DNA of 64,000 bases from Corynebacterium pseudopelargi (lineage in GTDB: Bacteria > Actinomycetota > Actinomycetes > Mycobacteriales > Mycobacteriaceae). The notes under the pieces were generated by a model. That model did not search any database. It worked only from the letters and a program-made list of their open reading frames with translations, and had not been told where the DNA came from. Location of the stretch: positions 310,001 through 374,000 of the forward strand of contig NZ_CP033898.1 in assembly GCF_003814005.1 (NCBI RefSeq). Reading direction: 5' to 3'. This document shows, piece after piece, positions 49,145-57,475 of the stretch. The position numbers and the translations under genes were made by a program. The stretch's first letter is position 1. Every line of letters begins with the position of its first letter.

Positions 49145-50233
49145 ATGGCAGCCCGGAAAAAGAAGCGACTCTCGCTGGCCAGCGTGGCAGAAGAACTCGG
49201 TGTTTCACGCACCACCGTATCCAACGCCTATAACCACCCAGAGCAGCTCTCCGAGGCTTTGCGTGCCGATATCTTTGCCACCGCAGAAAGACTGGGCTAC
49301 CCAGGACCAGACCCCACCGCGCGATCCCTGCGCACCCGCTACACCGGCAGCATCGGCGTGCTGTTTACCGATCACCTCACCTACGCCTTTGAAGACGTAG
49401 CCTCACTCGACTTCATGGCCGGCATGGCAGAAGTAGCCTCCCAAGACAGCACCTCCATGACGCTAGTGCCAGTAGGGCCTGACTACACAGAAAAAGAAGA
49501 AGCCAGAAGCCGAGTAAATCAGGCAGGAGTCGATGGCTTTGTCGTGTACTCCGTAGCCCGCGAAGATCCCTTCCTCGAAGCCGTGGCTGCAAGGGGACTG
49601 CCCACCGTGGTGTGCGACCAGCCCAAGGACCCACGCCTGCCCTTCGTCGGCATCGACGATGCAGCAGCCATCGCCCCTGCTGCACAAGCCTTAGTGGCAG
49701 CAGGCCACCGCAACATCGGCATCCTATGTATCCGCCTTGATCCCGTGGCCAATAATGGGCCGGTAAGCGCCGAACGCCTCGCACTGGCTCGGCACGAAAC
49801 CCAAAGAAACCGCGTCAATGGTGCCCTTGAGGTATTTGAGCGCGCCGGGATCCCCCGCAATCAGGTGCCGGTGGTGGAACGCCACATCAACGATATGGCC
49901 AATAACGTCGATGCCGCCCGTGAATTGCTCAGCACCAACCCCGAGCTCACCGCCGTGCTGTGCACCACCGACACCATGGCGCTCGGCGTGCTGGATTATG
50001 CGGCAAGCCAAGGCATTGCCGTACCTGAAGATCTCTCCCTTACCGGCTTCGACGGCATTGCGCCGGCGTTAAGCAAAAACCTCAGCACGGTGTTGCAGCC
50101 GAATAGAGAAAAAGGCCGTGCCGCAGCCACCCTGCTTGCCAAAGCTATTGCAGATCCCACCTTGCCGCGGCGAACTACGTTATTGGCCACTACCTTCTAT
50201 CAAGGCTCCACGATTGCGCCGCCAAGGTCTTAG
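49145..50233 (+). CDS. ipsA: LacI-family regulator IpsA
   Basis: Transcription factor of 362 residues: N-terminal HTH (SLASVAEELGVSRTTVSNAYN, about 10-30) and a periplasmic-binding-protein-like sensor domain. Its position between a znu-type importer and otsB is that of C. glutamicum cg2910 (IpsA), which senses myo-inositol and activates ino1 for mycothiol and lipid synthesis. The name rests on this synteny. It has its own promoter region. Confidence 0.85.
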   Translation: MAARKKKRLSLASVAEELGVSRTTVSNAYNHPEQLSEALRADIFATAERLGYPGPDPTARSLRTRYTGSIGVLFTDHLTYAFEDVASLDFMAGMAEVASQDSTSMTLVPVGPDYTEKEEARSRVNQAGVDGFVVYSVAREDPFLEAVAARGLPTVVCDQPKDPRLPFVGIDDAAAIAPAAQALVAAGHRNIGILCIRLDPVANNGPVSAERLALARHETQRNRVNGALEVFERAGIPRNQVPVVERHINDMANNVDAARELLSTNPELTAVLCTTDTMALGVLDYAASQGIAVPEDLSLTGFDGIAPALSKNLSTVLQPNREKGRAAATLLAKAIADPTLPRRTTLLATTFYQGSTIAPPRS

Positions 50234-50253
50234 CCGAGGTCTTAGGCCAGGTC

Positions 50254-51015
50254 TTAGCCCAGGGCTGCTTTACGCGCCTTGGCCACCTGGCCAAGCAAGC
50301 TAGCTACCGCTGGCACATCGTCTACGCGGCGCTGCGCCAACGTATCGCCTTCGCCAACCTTCACGCCAAGATCTGCAGGGCCAAGAATCGCGAAGACGGT
50401 TTCATCGGTGGTGTCATCGCCTAAGAACATCACGGCATCAGCGCCGAGTTCTTCCTGGCGGTTTTGCACCCACGTGCCCTTATTAATATCCAGCACCGCA
50501 GCCTCTACTATATTTTTGCCCGGCTGCAAGAAAAGGCCATCAATTTCGGTGCTCAACGCCTTAGCCAAAAGCTGCTGGGCAAGCTCGCGATCTTCCACCT
50601 TGGCCACGTGCAGCACCCGGTGGAAGGGCTTATATTCCACAAAAGCGCCATCGACACCCTGGATGAGCTGCTCAAAAACCTCGCCTGCAGCCTCGAGGGT
50701 GCGCTGTTGAGCATCGCTCAGGTGGATCTGCGCACCGCTGCTTTCTGCACCATGAGAGCCCACCAGCGTGAACTCTTGGCCAAAGCCGCTGGCTTCGCGC
50801 AGGCCATCAACATGGCGGCCAGAAAGAATGGCCACCTCGGTGTGCTCAAGGGTGCTCAAGGTAGTCAAAGCGGCAACGGCGTCGCTATTGACGGGCACAT
50901 TGGCGGGATCGGTAGAAAACTCAGCCAGGGTGCCGTCGAAGTCGGATACGACCAGCAAGTGTTTGGCTGCTGCTATCTTGGCGATGTCTTGTTCGGTGGG
51001 CAACATCTGCATCAA
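50254..51015 (-). CDS. otsB: Trehalose-6-phosphate phosphatase
   Basis: HAD phosphatase of 253 residues; motif I SDFDGTLAEF at about 23-32 with the nucleophile Asp, motif III/IV FLGDDTTDE. Dephosphorylates OtsA product to trehalose, needed for osmoprotection and mycolate envelope. Five bases after the lipoprotein gene. Confidence 0.94.
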   Translation of the reverse strand: MMQMLPTEQDIAKIAAAKHLLVVSDFDGTLAEFSTDPANVPVNSDAVAALTTLSTLEHTEVAILSGRHVDGLREASGFGQEFTLVGSHGAESSGAQIHLSDAQQRTLEAAGEVFEQLIQGVDGAFVEYKPFHRVLHVAKVEDRELAQQLLAKALSTEIDGLFLQPGKNIVEAAVLDINKGTWVQNRQEELGADAVMFLGDDTTDETVFAILGPADLGVKVGEGDTLAQRRVDDVPAVASLLGQVAKARKAALG

Positions 51016-51020
51016 CTTTC

Positions 51021-51488
51021 TTATACCGTGGCGATTCTTAATCCAGGCCGCTGGAACTGATCGCTTTGCTTTAAAAGCACCTTGGCGCTGCTATTGGGCT
51101 CCGGGCGAATATCGAAGTGGCCATCATGGAGGATCTCCACCATGTGGTCGTGCACAAAGCGAGCGTGCCCGGTGCACTGCTTTTCATCGATGGGGTCAAA
51201 CTCGATCTCGCGCACCGTCATCTCTTTGGCTTCGGCGGGATCCTTCGTGTCATAATCCACCACTGCCTGCAAGCGGGCGCAGCCGGTATCGCCAGTCATG
51301 CTCGATGCGCCAAAGGTTAAGGTCACAGCCCCTGCAACGGCATCTGGCAGCTCACTTGGATATTCCGGGGTGGTGTAGAGGTTGGTTACTTGCCACTGCA
51401 CATTTTGTATCGGCTCTGGTTGCGCACACGCCCCCAGGCAAACGCTCAGGCAGGTGCCAATCACGAGCACGTTGGCTTTTTGCTTCAT
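51021..51488 (-). CDS. Small lipoprotein between otsA and otsB
   Basis: A 155-residue exported protein with lipobox LGAC (Cys about 21), then a beta-rich domain of about 130 residues with two further cysteines (GDTGCAR, EKQCTGH), spaced as in a META/HslJ-like fold. The ATG overlaps the otsA stop (ATGA). A gene of this type separates otsA and otsB in C. glutamicum too. Function unknown. Confidence 0.85.
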   Translation of the reverse strand: MKQKANVLVIGTCLSVCLGACAQPEPIQNVQWQVTNLYTTPEYPSELPDAVAGAVTLTFGASSMTGDTGCARLQAVVDYDTKDPAEAKEMTVREIEFDPIDEKQCTGHARFVHDHMVEILHDGHFDIRPEPNSSAKVLLKQSDQFQRPGLRIATV

Positions 51489-52825
51489 GGCGTACTCAAC
51501 AACTCCTCTAAGAAATTTTTTGCCCAGCGCTCAACATCGCAGTGCATCACCTGCTGGTACATCGCCTCCATGCGCTGTTGTGCCTCCGCGCTACCTTGAT
51601 CATTGATCGCGGCAAGCATCTGCGCTTTGATCGAGTCGATGTCGTGGGGATTGCACAAATAACTGGTGCGCAGCTCTTGAGCAGCACCGGCAAATTCACT
51701 AAGCACCAGCGCCCCGCGGCCATCGCTGTGGCTTGCCACATATTCCTTGGCCACTAAGTTCATGCCGTCCTTGAAGGGCGTGACCACCATGACGTCGGCG
51801 GCCTGGTACAGCTCGATCAATTCCGCGCGCTTGAGGGATTGATGGTGATAGCGCACCACCGAATGCCCGATTGAGCCGAAGCGCCCATTAATTCTTCCCA
51901 CGGCCTCTTCTACCTTGGAGCGTGTGAGGCGGTAGTGCTCTAAACGCTCACGCGAAGGGGTTGCTACCTGCACAAAGACGGTACGTTCTGCGTCGATAAG
52001 CCCTTGTTCTAGCAGCTCTTCAAAGGCCTCGAGGCGCTGCAAGATGCCCTTGGTGTAATCCAGGCGATCCACGCCAAGCAGGAGGGTATCGGGATTGCCA
52101 AAGCGGGCGCGGGTGCGCTGAATATCGGTGCTTTGCTGGAATGCGGCGGTGTCGATGGAGATGGGGAAGGCGTGGATGCGATCTGCGGCCTGCGGAGCCA
52201 AGGCCTGGAAATTCTTGGCACAGCTTGGCAATTGGAAGCCCAGCACGTCGGCACCCAACATGCCTTCGAGGATCTGCTCGCGCCAAGGCAGCTGCAAAAA
52301 TAGGCTCGGCGGCGGGAAAGGAATGTGCAAAAAGAGCCCGATTTTTAAATCCGGGCGCATGGCTTTGAGCATGCCCGGTACCAATTGCAGTTGATAATCC
52401 TGCACCCACACCACCGCGTTGGGTGCGGCTACCTCGGCGGTGCGTTGAGCAAAGCGAGCATTGACGCGCTCATAGGCCTGCCACCAGGGGCGATGATAGC
52501 GCGGGCGCATGATCACATCGTGGTAGAGCGGCCACAGCGTGGCATTAGAAAAGCCCTCGTAGAACTCTTCAAAATCGGCCTGGCTCAGCTCCACGGGGTG
52601 TAATTGAATACCACCCTCGGTGCTCATGGGCGCTGGTGTTTCACCCACGGTGCCGGGCCAGCCCACCCATCCGCCTTGGCGTTGCTCCAATACGGGCTGC
52701 AGCGCCGCAACTAAGCCACCTGGGCTGGGTTGGGCGCTGATCGTGCCATCGGCGTGATAGCTAATATCCACCGGCAAGCGATTGGCCACCACCACAAAAT
52801 CGTGGGGTTTGGCAGTGGCGGGCAT
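51485..52825 (-). CDS. otsA: Trehalose-6-phosphate synthase
   Basis: GT20 enzyme of 446 residues joining UDP-glucose and glucose-6-phosphate. [10 protein letters not shown] at the start, [17 protein letters not shown] and FKDGMNLV are diagnostic. Start ATG 52825; the frame upstream of it is antisense-like low complexity from the lysine-rich gene. Coupled to the lipoprotein and otsB. Confidence 0.95.
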   Translation of the reverse strand: MPATAKPHDFVVVANRLPVDISYHADGTISAQPSPGGLVAALQPVLEQRQGGWVGWPGTVGETPAPMSTEGGIQLHPVELSQADFEEFYEGFSNATLWPLYHDVIMRPRYHRPWWQAYERVNARFAQRTAEVAAPNAVVWVQDYQLQLVPGMLKAMRPDLKIGLFLHIPFPPPSLFLQLPWREQILEGMLGADVLGFQLPSCAKNFQALAPQAADRIHAFPISIDTAAFQQSTDIQRTRARFGNPDTLLLGVDRLDYTKGILQRLEAFEELLEQGLIDAERTVFVQVATPSRERLEHYRLTRSKVEEAVGRINGRFGSIGHSVVRYHHQSLKRAELIELYQAADVMVVTPFKDGMNLVAKEYVASHSDGRGALVLSEFAGAAQELRTSYLCNPHDIDSIKAQMLAAINDQGSAEAQQRMEAMYQQVMHCDVERWAKNFLEELLSTP

Positions 52826-52830
52826 GAGAC

Positions 52831-53193
52831 CTAGGCCTTCTTCGTCGTCTTCTTGGCGGCCTTCTTGGTGGTCTTCTTCGTGGTTTTCTTCGTTGCCTTC
52901 TTGGTGGTCTTCTTCGTCGTCTTCTTGGCAGCCTTCTTCGTGGTCTTCTTCGAAGTCTTCTTGGCGGCCTTCTTGGTGGTCTTCTTCGGCTGCGCCTCTT
53001 CGCGCTCCTCGGCGACCTTCTTGTAGCTCAAGCCTTCGGGTTCCACGCCCAGCATGCACATCAAGGTGACGCCATCGAAGAAGTCCTCGGCATAATTCGC
53101 CACCACGCGGCGTGCTGCGGCAGCGGTTTCGGCCTCAACGGCGTGCAGCGCCTCGGCTGAAGTATTGCGGGTATCGGTGACCTTAGGTGGCAA
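52831..53193 (-). CDS. Histone H1-like lysine-rich protein
   Basis: A 120-residue protein: a helical domain (1-65) and a tail (about 70-120) made of TTKK/AAKK repeats, like H1-type tails and the tail of mycobacterial HupB, which bind DNA. TTG 53193 is used because AAGGAC lies seven bases upstream. Five bases separate it from otsA. DNA binding is inferred from composition only. Confidence 0.75.
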   Translation of the reverse strand: MPPKVTDTRNTSAEALHAVEAETAAAARRVVANYAEDFFDGVTLMCMLGVEPEGLSYKKVAEEREEAQPKKTTKKAAKKTSKKTTKKAAKKTTKKTTKKATKKTTKKTTKKAAKKTTKKA

Positions 53194-53284
53194 GACGTGT
53201 CCTTCCTAGAAGCTTTGGTGGCACATTCCGGCGAGCGGATGCCAAAAGCAGCAACAACGGGCAGTGCAATCAATAAATTCTACG

Positions 53285-54808
53285 CTACTGCTTGCGATGG
53301 TGTCGCGGTGGTGTGTGTACGGGATGGTTGGTGGGCTGTTTTGGCACGCGCTTTGCAGGGCGCTTGGGCGCGATCACGGCAGTGGCGAGGCCTCGAGTGG
53401 CGCGGCCGGTGCGTCGAATAGCTGCATAGGCGTGGAATTTTTGGGGGCGGCGGATCTTGCGGGCCACCCACTCGCCAAAGACCACACCGGCAGCCAAACC
53501 GCAGGCAGTGGCCAATGCCACAGCCATGTTGCTAAAGCCGAGCAGGGTTTGATCATTCAACGCCGCATACATCGCCCGGTACATGGGCAAACCGGGCAGC
53601 ATCCACGCGATGCCCGAAAGGGCAGTAATTAGCGGCGGCACCAAGAAGCGGCGCGCCAGCAGGCCGCCGGCCAAACCGATGGCGGCGGCAGAAAGCGAAA
53701 GGCCAAACACCGGGCTAATACCTAAGGGCATGAGCACGAAGTAGAAGATCAAAGCGCCTGTGCCGCCGGTGAGCACCGAAACCACTGCCGAAGAAACCTC
53801 GGCAAAACAGGCCACGGCGAAAGCGCCCGCGGCCACGGCGGCGGCGATAACGCGCACGGTGAAGTCCACATAGCTGGTTTCTACAGCGGCCTCCAGCGGC
53901 GGCAGTGAAATGCCTACGACCTCTGCAAAGCGGATACCTGCGGCCACGCCGCCGATGATGGCGCCGGTGAGCAGGATTGTCTCGAAAAACCTCGCGCTCG
54001 CTGTCACAGGGGCGCCGGTGATGCCGTCTTGGATGGATTGCACCAGGGAAAGATTGGCCAACATCACCACGATCACACCGGCCACCACGTGGCTGGGGGT
54101 GAAGTCGATGCCCAGATAGGACGTCAGCGCGAACACCACCGCCGTAGGCGCGGTGGCCACGAAGCCGCCCATGGCGTTTTGGAAGAACACCGGCAGGCGC
54201 CTTTTGCCCAAAAGGATAGAGCCGGCTACCACCACAACCACCAGGAAGAAGCTCAGTGCTGCCGCCAAGAGGTTGCCGCCAAGCAGCACCGACACCGCAG
54301 CGCCGAGCGTGCCCCAGCCCAAAAGGGACGTGCCACGACCGTAGGAGGCTGGCCTTGAGGTGATGTCGCTGAGGATCTTTTCTGCCACATTGGGTGGGGT
54401 AGCGCCGGCCTGGATGGAGCGGATCAGGCGGTCTACCTCGATGAGCTTGGAAAAGTCCGTGGTCATGGTGCGCACCACGCGCAGCACCGTCACCGGCTGT
54501 TTGTGGGTGGTGCCGATGGTGCTAAAGACGGTGATGGTGTTAAAGGTGATATCTACGTGCGCCGAATACAGGCCGTAGGCCGAGGTCACCGCATGGATTT
54601 GCGCCTTGGTGTCGTGATTGGAGGTGCCGGAAGAAAGCAGAATTTCTCCCACGCGCGCCGCCAATTCCATCACCGCAGACACCTGCACCGGGTCGGTGAG
54701 GTCGATTGGCGCCAGTGGTGAAGGTGGTGGCGCGGCTTTGACGGCATCGATGGTGGCGATGCGTCCGCTTCGGTTGGACAGTGCCCGAAGCTTATTGGCA
54801 AAAGACAC
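53285..54808 (-). CDS. thrE: Threonine/serine exporter ThrE
   Basis: Inner-membrane exporter of 507 residues with a cytoplasmic N-terminal domain and about ten helices, of the ThrE family known from C. glutamicum. GTG 54808 follows AAAGGAG; the longer frame adds 15 residues. The C-terminal tail is basic. otsA-thrE synteny matches C. glutamicum. Confidence 0.92.
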   Translation of the reverse strand: MSFANKLRALSNRSGRIATIDAVKAAPPPSPLAPIDLTDPVQVSAVMELAARVGEILLSSGTSNHDTKAQIHAVTSAYGLYSAHVDITFNTITVFSTIGTTHKQPVTVLRVVRTMTTDFSKLIEVDRLIRSIQAGATPPNVAEKILSDITSRPASYGRGTSLLGWGTLGAAVSVLLGGNLLAAALSFFLVVVVVAGSILLGKRRLPVFFQNAMGGFVATAPTAVVFALTSYLGIDFTPSHVVAGVIVVMLANLSLVQSIQDGITGAPVTASARFFETILLTGAIIGGVAAGIRFAEVVGISLPPLEAAVETSYVDFTVRVIAAAVAAGAFAVACFAEVSSAVVSVLTGGTGALIFYFVLMPLGISPVFGLSLSAAAIGLAGGLLARRFLVPPLITALSGIAWMLPGLPMYRAMYAALNDQTLLGFSNMAVALATACGLAAGVVFGEWVARKIRRPQKFHAYAAIRRTGRATRGLATAVIAPKRPAKRVPKQPTNHPVHTPPRHHRKQ

Positions 54809-54935
54809 CTGCGCTGCTCCTTTCGCTTTTCGACGTCTCCCTGTGGCACACACCTTCGGCCTGGGTGACCCCTCGTGTTGTCAATTTATATGGTGTATCC
54901 GGTACTGTGTTGATTCGTGCCAAGCACTGGCACGT

Positions 54936-55008
54936 GCTGGAGTGGCGCAATCGGTAGCGCAACGGTCTTGTAAACCGTAGGTTGCGAGTTCAAGTCTCGT
55001 CTCCAGCT
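54936..55008 (+). tRNA. tRNA-Thr (anticodon TGT)
   Basis: A 73-base cloverleaf: acceptor stem GCTGGAG/CTCCAGC, anticodon stem ACGGT/ACCGT with loop CTTGTAA, anticodon TGT at 54969-54971, T-arm GCGAGTTCAAGTCTCGT. No CCA is encoded. Its 3' end is the likely attachment site of the element to its right. Confidence 0.95.
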
Positions 55009-55063
55009 CAAAAACACCAGGTCAAACACTATGAACACTGCCCGGATACTTGACCTCAACAGG

Positions 55064-55084
55064 AAAAGTGTCCAAAAAGTGTCC
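55064..55084 (+). repeat. Tandem AAAAGTGTCC repeats near attL
   Basis: AAAAGTGTCC occurs at 55064-55073 and 55075-55084, 11-base period, about 60 bases inside the tRNA end. Short, phased direct repeats at this distance resemble integrase arm-type sites; this is inference. Confidence 0.5.
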
Positions 55085-55229
55085 AAAAAATCACGTTGCA
55101 AACGCAACACCACGGCAACCATAGCTCACCACCGCATGGGGTGGCGAAACACCACCTCGCAAAACGGCAAGCCGAAAAAACGCGCCGATGAAAAAAGACC
55201 ACAGGGCGCTAAAACTTCCTCAGATACGC

Positions 55230-55251
55230 CGAAAACCCCGCCAAAGCGGGG
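55230..55251 (-). terminator. Terminator of the leftward satellite operon
   Basis: On the minus strand: CCCCGC, TTTG loop, GCGGGG, then TTTTC. It lies 111 bases after the last leftward gene. Confidence 0.88.
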
Positions 55252-55361
55252 CTATAAGGCCAAACCTCCAAACCCGTACAGAGTGCGCCCGGCAATGCCC
55301 CCCGCCGATGCCTTGCAGGAAATTCCGGGTGTTCCCCCACCCCCGGGGTGGCTTGTCGTGG

Positions 55362-55580
55362 CTAGTGGCTCGTGAATGGGTTTATGGTGTGGCCGCTGAG
55401 GTTGATGGTCACACCGTGGGGGCGTGCTTTATAGCCGTTGCGGCGTAGATGGTCGGGGGTGATGGGTTCGCCGTTGATGCCGACGCCACTATGTGGGGTT
55501 GTTGGTGGTTCGTGCTTGTTGTGGGCGGATAGGTCACGGAGCCAGGCGGTGAACTCCTTGGAGTTGCTAGGCGGTGTCAT
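55362..55580 (-). CDS. Small satellite cargo protein, unrecognised
   Basis: A 72-residue hydrophilic protein (starts MTPPSNSKEFTAWLRDLS). It overlaps the previous gene by 14 bases and is the last gene before the terminator. No motif recognised. Thr/Pro/His-rich composition matches its neighbours. Confidence 0.6.
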   Translation of the reverse strand: MTPPSNSKEFTAWLRDLSAHNKHEPPTTPHSGVGINGEPITPDHLRRNGYKARPHGVTINLSGHTINPFTSH

Positions 55581-56427
55581 TGTGGAACTCTTCGTGTGTG
55601 GTGAGCCAGTCGGGGTTGGTGGGGGTTCCGTCTAGGTTGTAGGTTGCGGTGTCTTTGTAGCGGGGGCTGATGGTGTACTTAGGGTTGAAGCGGGGTTTGG
55701 GTGTGGTGTATTTGCGGTCTTCGTCGTGCATGTTTTGTTCTACGTTTGCGAAGTAAGTGTTGAGCTTTTTGGTGATGTTTTCCAAGGTGTCAATTTCGTT
55801 GTTGTTGTTGGTGATCCACGCGATGGCACGCGTTGGCGCGTTTGGCGCGTGCGTTTTTCGTCCTCCTGAGAACAGTGCGTCGTGCAGGTTGATGAAGTGT
55901 GCTTCGTTGGAGGTTTTCCCCAAGATAATTTCCGCGAGTTTGGTGATGTTGGTGATGGTTTGTTGGTGTTGTGTGCGTTCTTTGTAGGCTTTGAGGCCTT
56001 TGGCGTCTGCGTGGGCAAGCACGGTGGCGGGGTCGGGGTCTCGGTCGCCGTATTGGGCTTCGAGTTGGTCGAGTGCTTGGTTGGCTTTTGCCCATGTTGG
56101 GCGGATGTCGTTAAGGATGTTGTTGAGGTTGTTGGGGTTGGATACCCATTGTTTGACGGCTGTGTGTAGGTAGTTGTCTTGGTTGGTGACGTAGTGTTCG
56201 AGGGCTTCGATGTGGTGGGCGCGTTGTTGCCAGGCGTGGGCGGCTTTGTTGAGGTTGTCGGGGGTTGCGGTGGTGTAGGGGTCGGGGGTGTTGTAGGCCT
56301 TGTTGAGTAGGGCGTGTGCGGTTTCGGCGGTGTTGAGTGCTTGGGTGAGTGGTTGGTAGGTGGTGGGTTTTACCCCGGCGGTGTTGAGTGCTTGGGTGAG
56401 TTTCTTTGCGTCTGCGGTGATGCCCAT
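55567..56427 (-). CDS. Helical satellite cargo protein with internal repeat, unrecognised
   Basis: The largest cargo gene, 286 residues, mostly helical and rich in Asn, Thr and Ala. The N-terminus carries the repeat LTQALNTA twice, 17 residues apart, encoded by a 26-base direct repeat (56325-56350 and 56376-56401). No signal peptide or membrane segment. The ATG 56427 has AAAAAGGACAC upstream. The size and helical character would fit a capsid- or scaffold-interacting protein, but no homology is seen, and this is a guess. Confidence 0.65.
   Translation of the reverse strand: MGITADAKKLTQALNTAGVKPTTYQPLTQALNTAETAHALLNKAYNTPDPYTTATPDNLNKAAHAWQQRAHHIEALEHYVTNQDNYLHTAVKQWVSNPNNLNNILNDIRPTWAKANQALDQLEAQYGDRDPDPATVLAHADAKGLKAYKERTQHQQTITNITKLAEIILGKTSNEAHFINLHDALFSGGRKTHAPNAPTRAIAWITNNNNEIDTLENITKKLNTYFANVEQNMHDEDRKYTTPKPRFNPKYTISPRYKDTATYNLDGTPTNPDWLTTHEEFHNDTA
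56325..56401. repeat. 26-base direct repeat inside the cargo gene
   Basis: CGGCGGTGTTGAGTGCTTGG plus six bases occurs twice, start to start 51 bases apart (17 codons), preserving the frame. It is a recent in-frame duplication. Confidence 0.85.
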
Positions 56428-56493
56428 GGTGTGTGTCCTTTTTGTTGGGGAGTGGTGTGCCCCCGGTGTTGGTTCCGGGGGCGGGGGTGTTGT

Positions 56494-56718
56494 TTACCAG
56501 TTGGTGGGGTAGGCGATTTCGTCTCGTGCTGCGAGGTGTGCGTTGTAGGCGGTGATGAGTTCGCGGTGCTTTTCGATGGGGAGGGTGGCGAACCAGTTGG
56601 CGACGGCTTCGGCGGCGTCATCGGGGGTGAGTGCTGCGAGTGCTTTGGTGATGGTGGTTTTGTCGATCGCGGTGGCGTTTTGGGTTTGTTCTTGTGGATC
56701 TTGGTTGGGTTGGTTCAT
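56494..56718 (-). CDS. Small satellite cargo protein, unrecognised
   Basis: A 74-residue acidic helical protein (MNQPNQDPQE... DEIAYPTNW). I start at ATG 56718, which has AGGAG seven bases before it and overlaps the upstream stop as ATGA, rather than at 56760. Function unknown. Confidence 0.65.
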   Translation of the reverse strand: MNQPNQDPQEQTQNATAIDKTTITKALAALTPDDAAEAVANWFATLPIEKHRELITAYNAHLAARDEIAYPTNW

Positions 56719-57086
56719 GGTTGTGCTCCTAGGTAGTCGAGGATGTGTGTTTTGTCCCATATGTATTCCCGGCCTTGTTTGGTGACGCCTATGTGTTTGG
56801 CGATGCGCCGTGCTTGTCGGGGTGATACGCCAAGCAGTTGGGCGGCTTCTTTTGTTGTGGTCGGGTCTGTAATGGGTTGGTTGTAGTGTGCCTGTTGTGG
56901 GGGTGTGGGGACGTCCGTGTGTCCTTTGGTGGCCATGTAAAGGTTGGAGAGTTCGGTTGTGATGCGTTGTTGGGTTGGGGTGATGGGGTGGCCGTTGCGC
57001 CGTAGGGCGTGGATGCCTGCGATGGCGAGGCGGTAGGCGGCGGGGGCGTCTTGGGTGGTGATGAGGATGCCGTGTTTGAGTTCCAT
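56715..57086 (-). CDS. Satellite protein with C-terminal HTH
   Basis: A 123-residue protein. Residues about 75-120 (TTKEAAQLLGVSPRQARRIA then a KQGREYIWDKTHILDYL wing) look like a MerR/excisionase-type helix-turn-helix that reads a binding-site orientation. ATG 57086 is preferred to the track of His-codon-rich upstream sequence. It may regulate the cargo genes or act at an attachment or packaging site. Confidence 0.7.
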   Translation of the reverse strand: MELKHGILITTQDAPAAYRLAIAGIHALRRNGHPITPTQQRITTELSNLYMATKGHTDVPTPPQQAHYNQPITDPTTTKEAAQLLGVSPRQARRIAKHIGVTKQGREYIWDKTHILDYLGAQP

Positions 57087-57091
57087 GGTGG

Positions 57092-57334
57092 TTAGCTTTC
57101 GAGGGTGTCCACGATGAGGTTGGTGAGGTTGTAGGCGTTGGCGGGTGTGAGTTCGAGGCGGGTGGTGGTGTCGCCGGTGATGGTGAGTGTGATGCGCCCG
57201 TGGTGTCCGTGGCGGGTGGCGCGGGCGGTGATGGTGGTGGTTGCCCATGGTTGGCGGGGCATCTTAAAGCGGGCTTTAATGGTTGTGTTGGTATTTGGTT
57301 GCGGGGGTGTGGAGGGGGTGGTGTTGTTGGTCAT
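57092..57334 (-). CDS. Small satellite protein, unrecognised
   Basis: An 80-residue Thr-rich basic protein (MTNNTTPSTPPQPN...), beta-rich in its middle. First gene after the iteron region; five bases before the HTH gene. GGAGCGCACACC lies upstream of the ATG. Function unknown. Confidence 0.6.
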   Translation of the reverse strand: MTNNTTPSTPPQPNTNTTIKARFKMPRQPWATTTITARATRHGHHGRITLTITGDTTTRLELTPANAYNLTNLIVDTLES

Positions 57335-57402
57335 GGTGTGCGCTCCTTGTCGGTGGTGCGTGTCGATTGTGGGTAAAAAAATCCTGTAGGAACTTCAAAA
57401 AG

Positions 57403-57475
57403 GTGTGTTACCGTGTTATCGCAGGTCAGGCTATGTTACTGGTGTGTTACTGGTGTGTTACGCCCTGTGTTACGC
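57403..57475. repeat. GTGTTAC iteron array, candidate replication origin
   Basis: Seven-base units GTGTTAC (with GTGTTAT and ATGTTAC variants) start at 57405, 57413, 57433, 57444, 57455 and 57467. The last four are 11, 11 and 12 bases apart, one per helical turn on the same face. The array lies directly after the SF3 helicase gene and touches its stop codon. In SaPIs the origin lies 3' of rep with similar iterons, so an origin is likely by analogy. Confidence 0.7.

Larger units (their letters stand above)
55009..55361. other. Left end of the element, non-coding
   Basis: No supported gene. It holds the likely attL/tRNA junction, two direct repeats (55064-55084), a GTTGC-AAAC-GCAAC hairpin near 55093-55106, and the operon terminator at 55230-55251. 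A 114-codon plus frame from 55031 overlaps the terminator and looks random. Confidence 0.6.

Noticed and set aside
52860..52990. CTTCTT-type repeats that could be read as a CRISPR-like or satellite DNA
   Set aside because: They are lysine/threonine codons on the minus strand; no spacer-repeat structure. No CRISPR array was seen anywhere in the window.
52826..53059. N-terminal extension of otsA rich in Glu and Asp
   Set aside because: It is the lysine-rich gene read in another frame on the same strand; the conserved OtsA start is at 52825.
55031..55375. 114-codon plus frame next to tRNA-Thr
   Set aside because: It runs over the repeats and the operon terminator; Lys/Pro-rich by base composition only.
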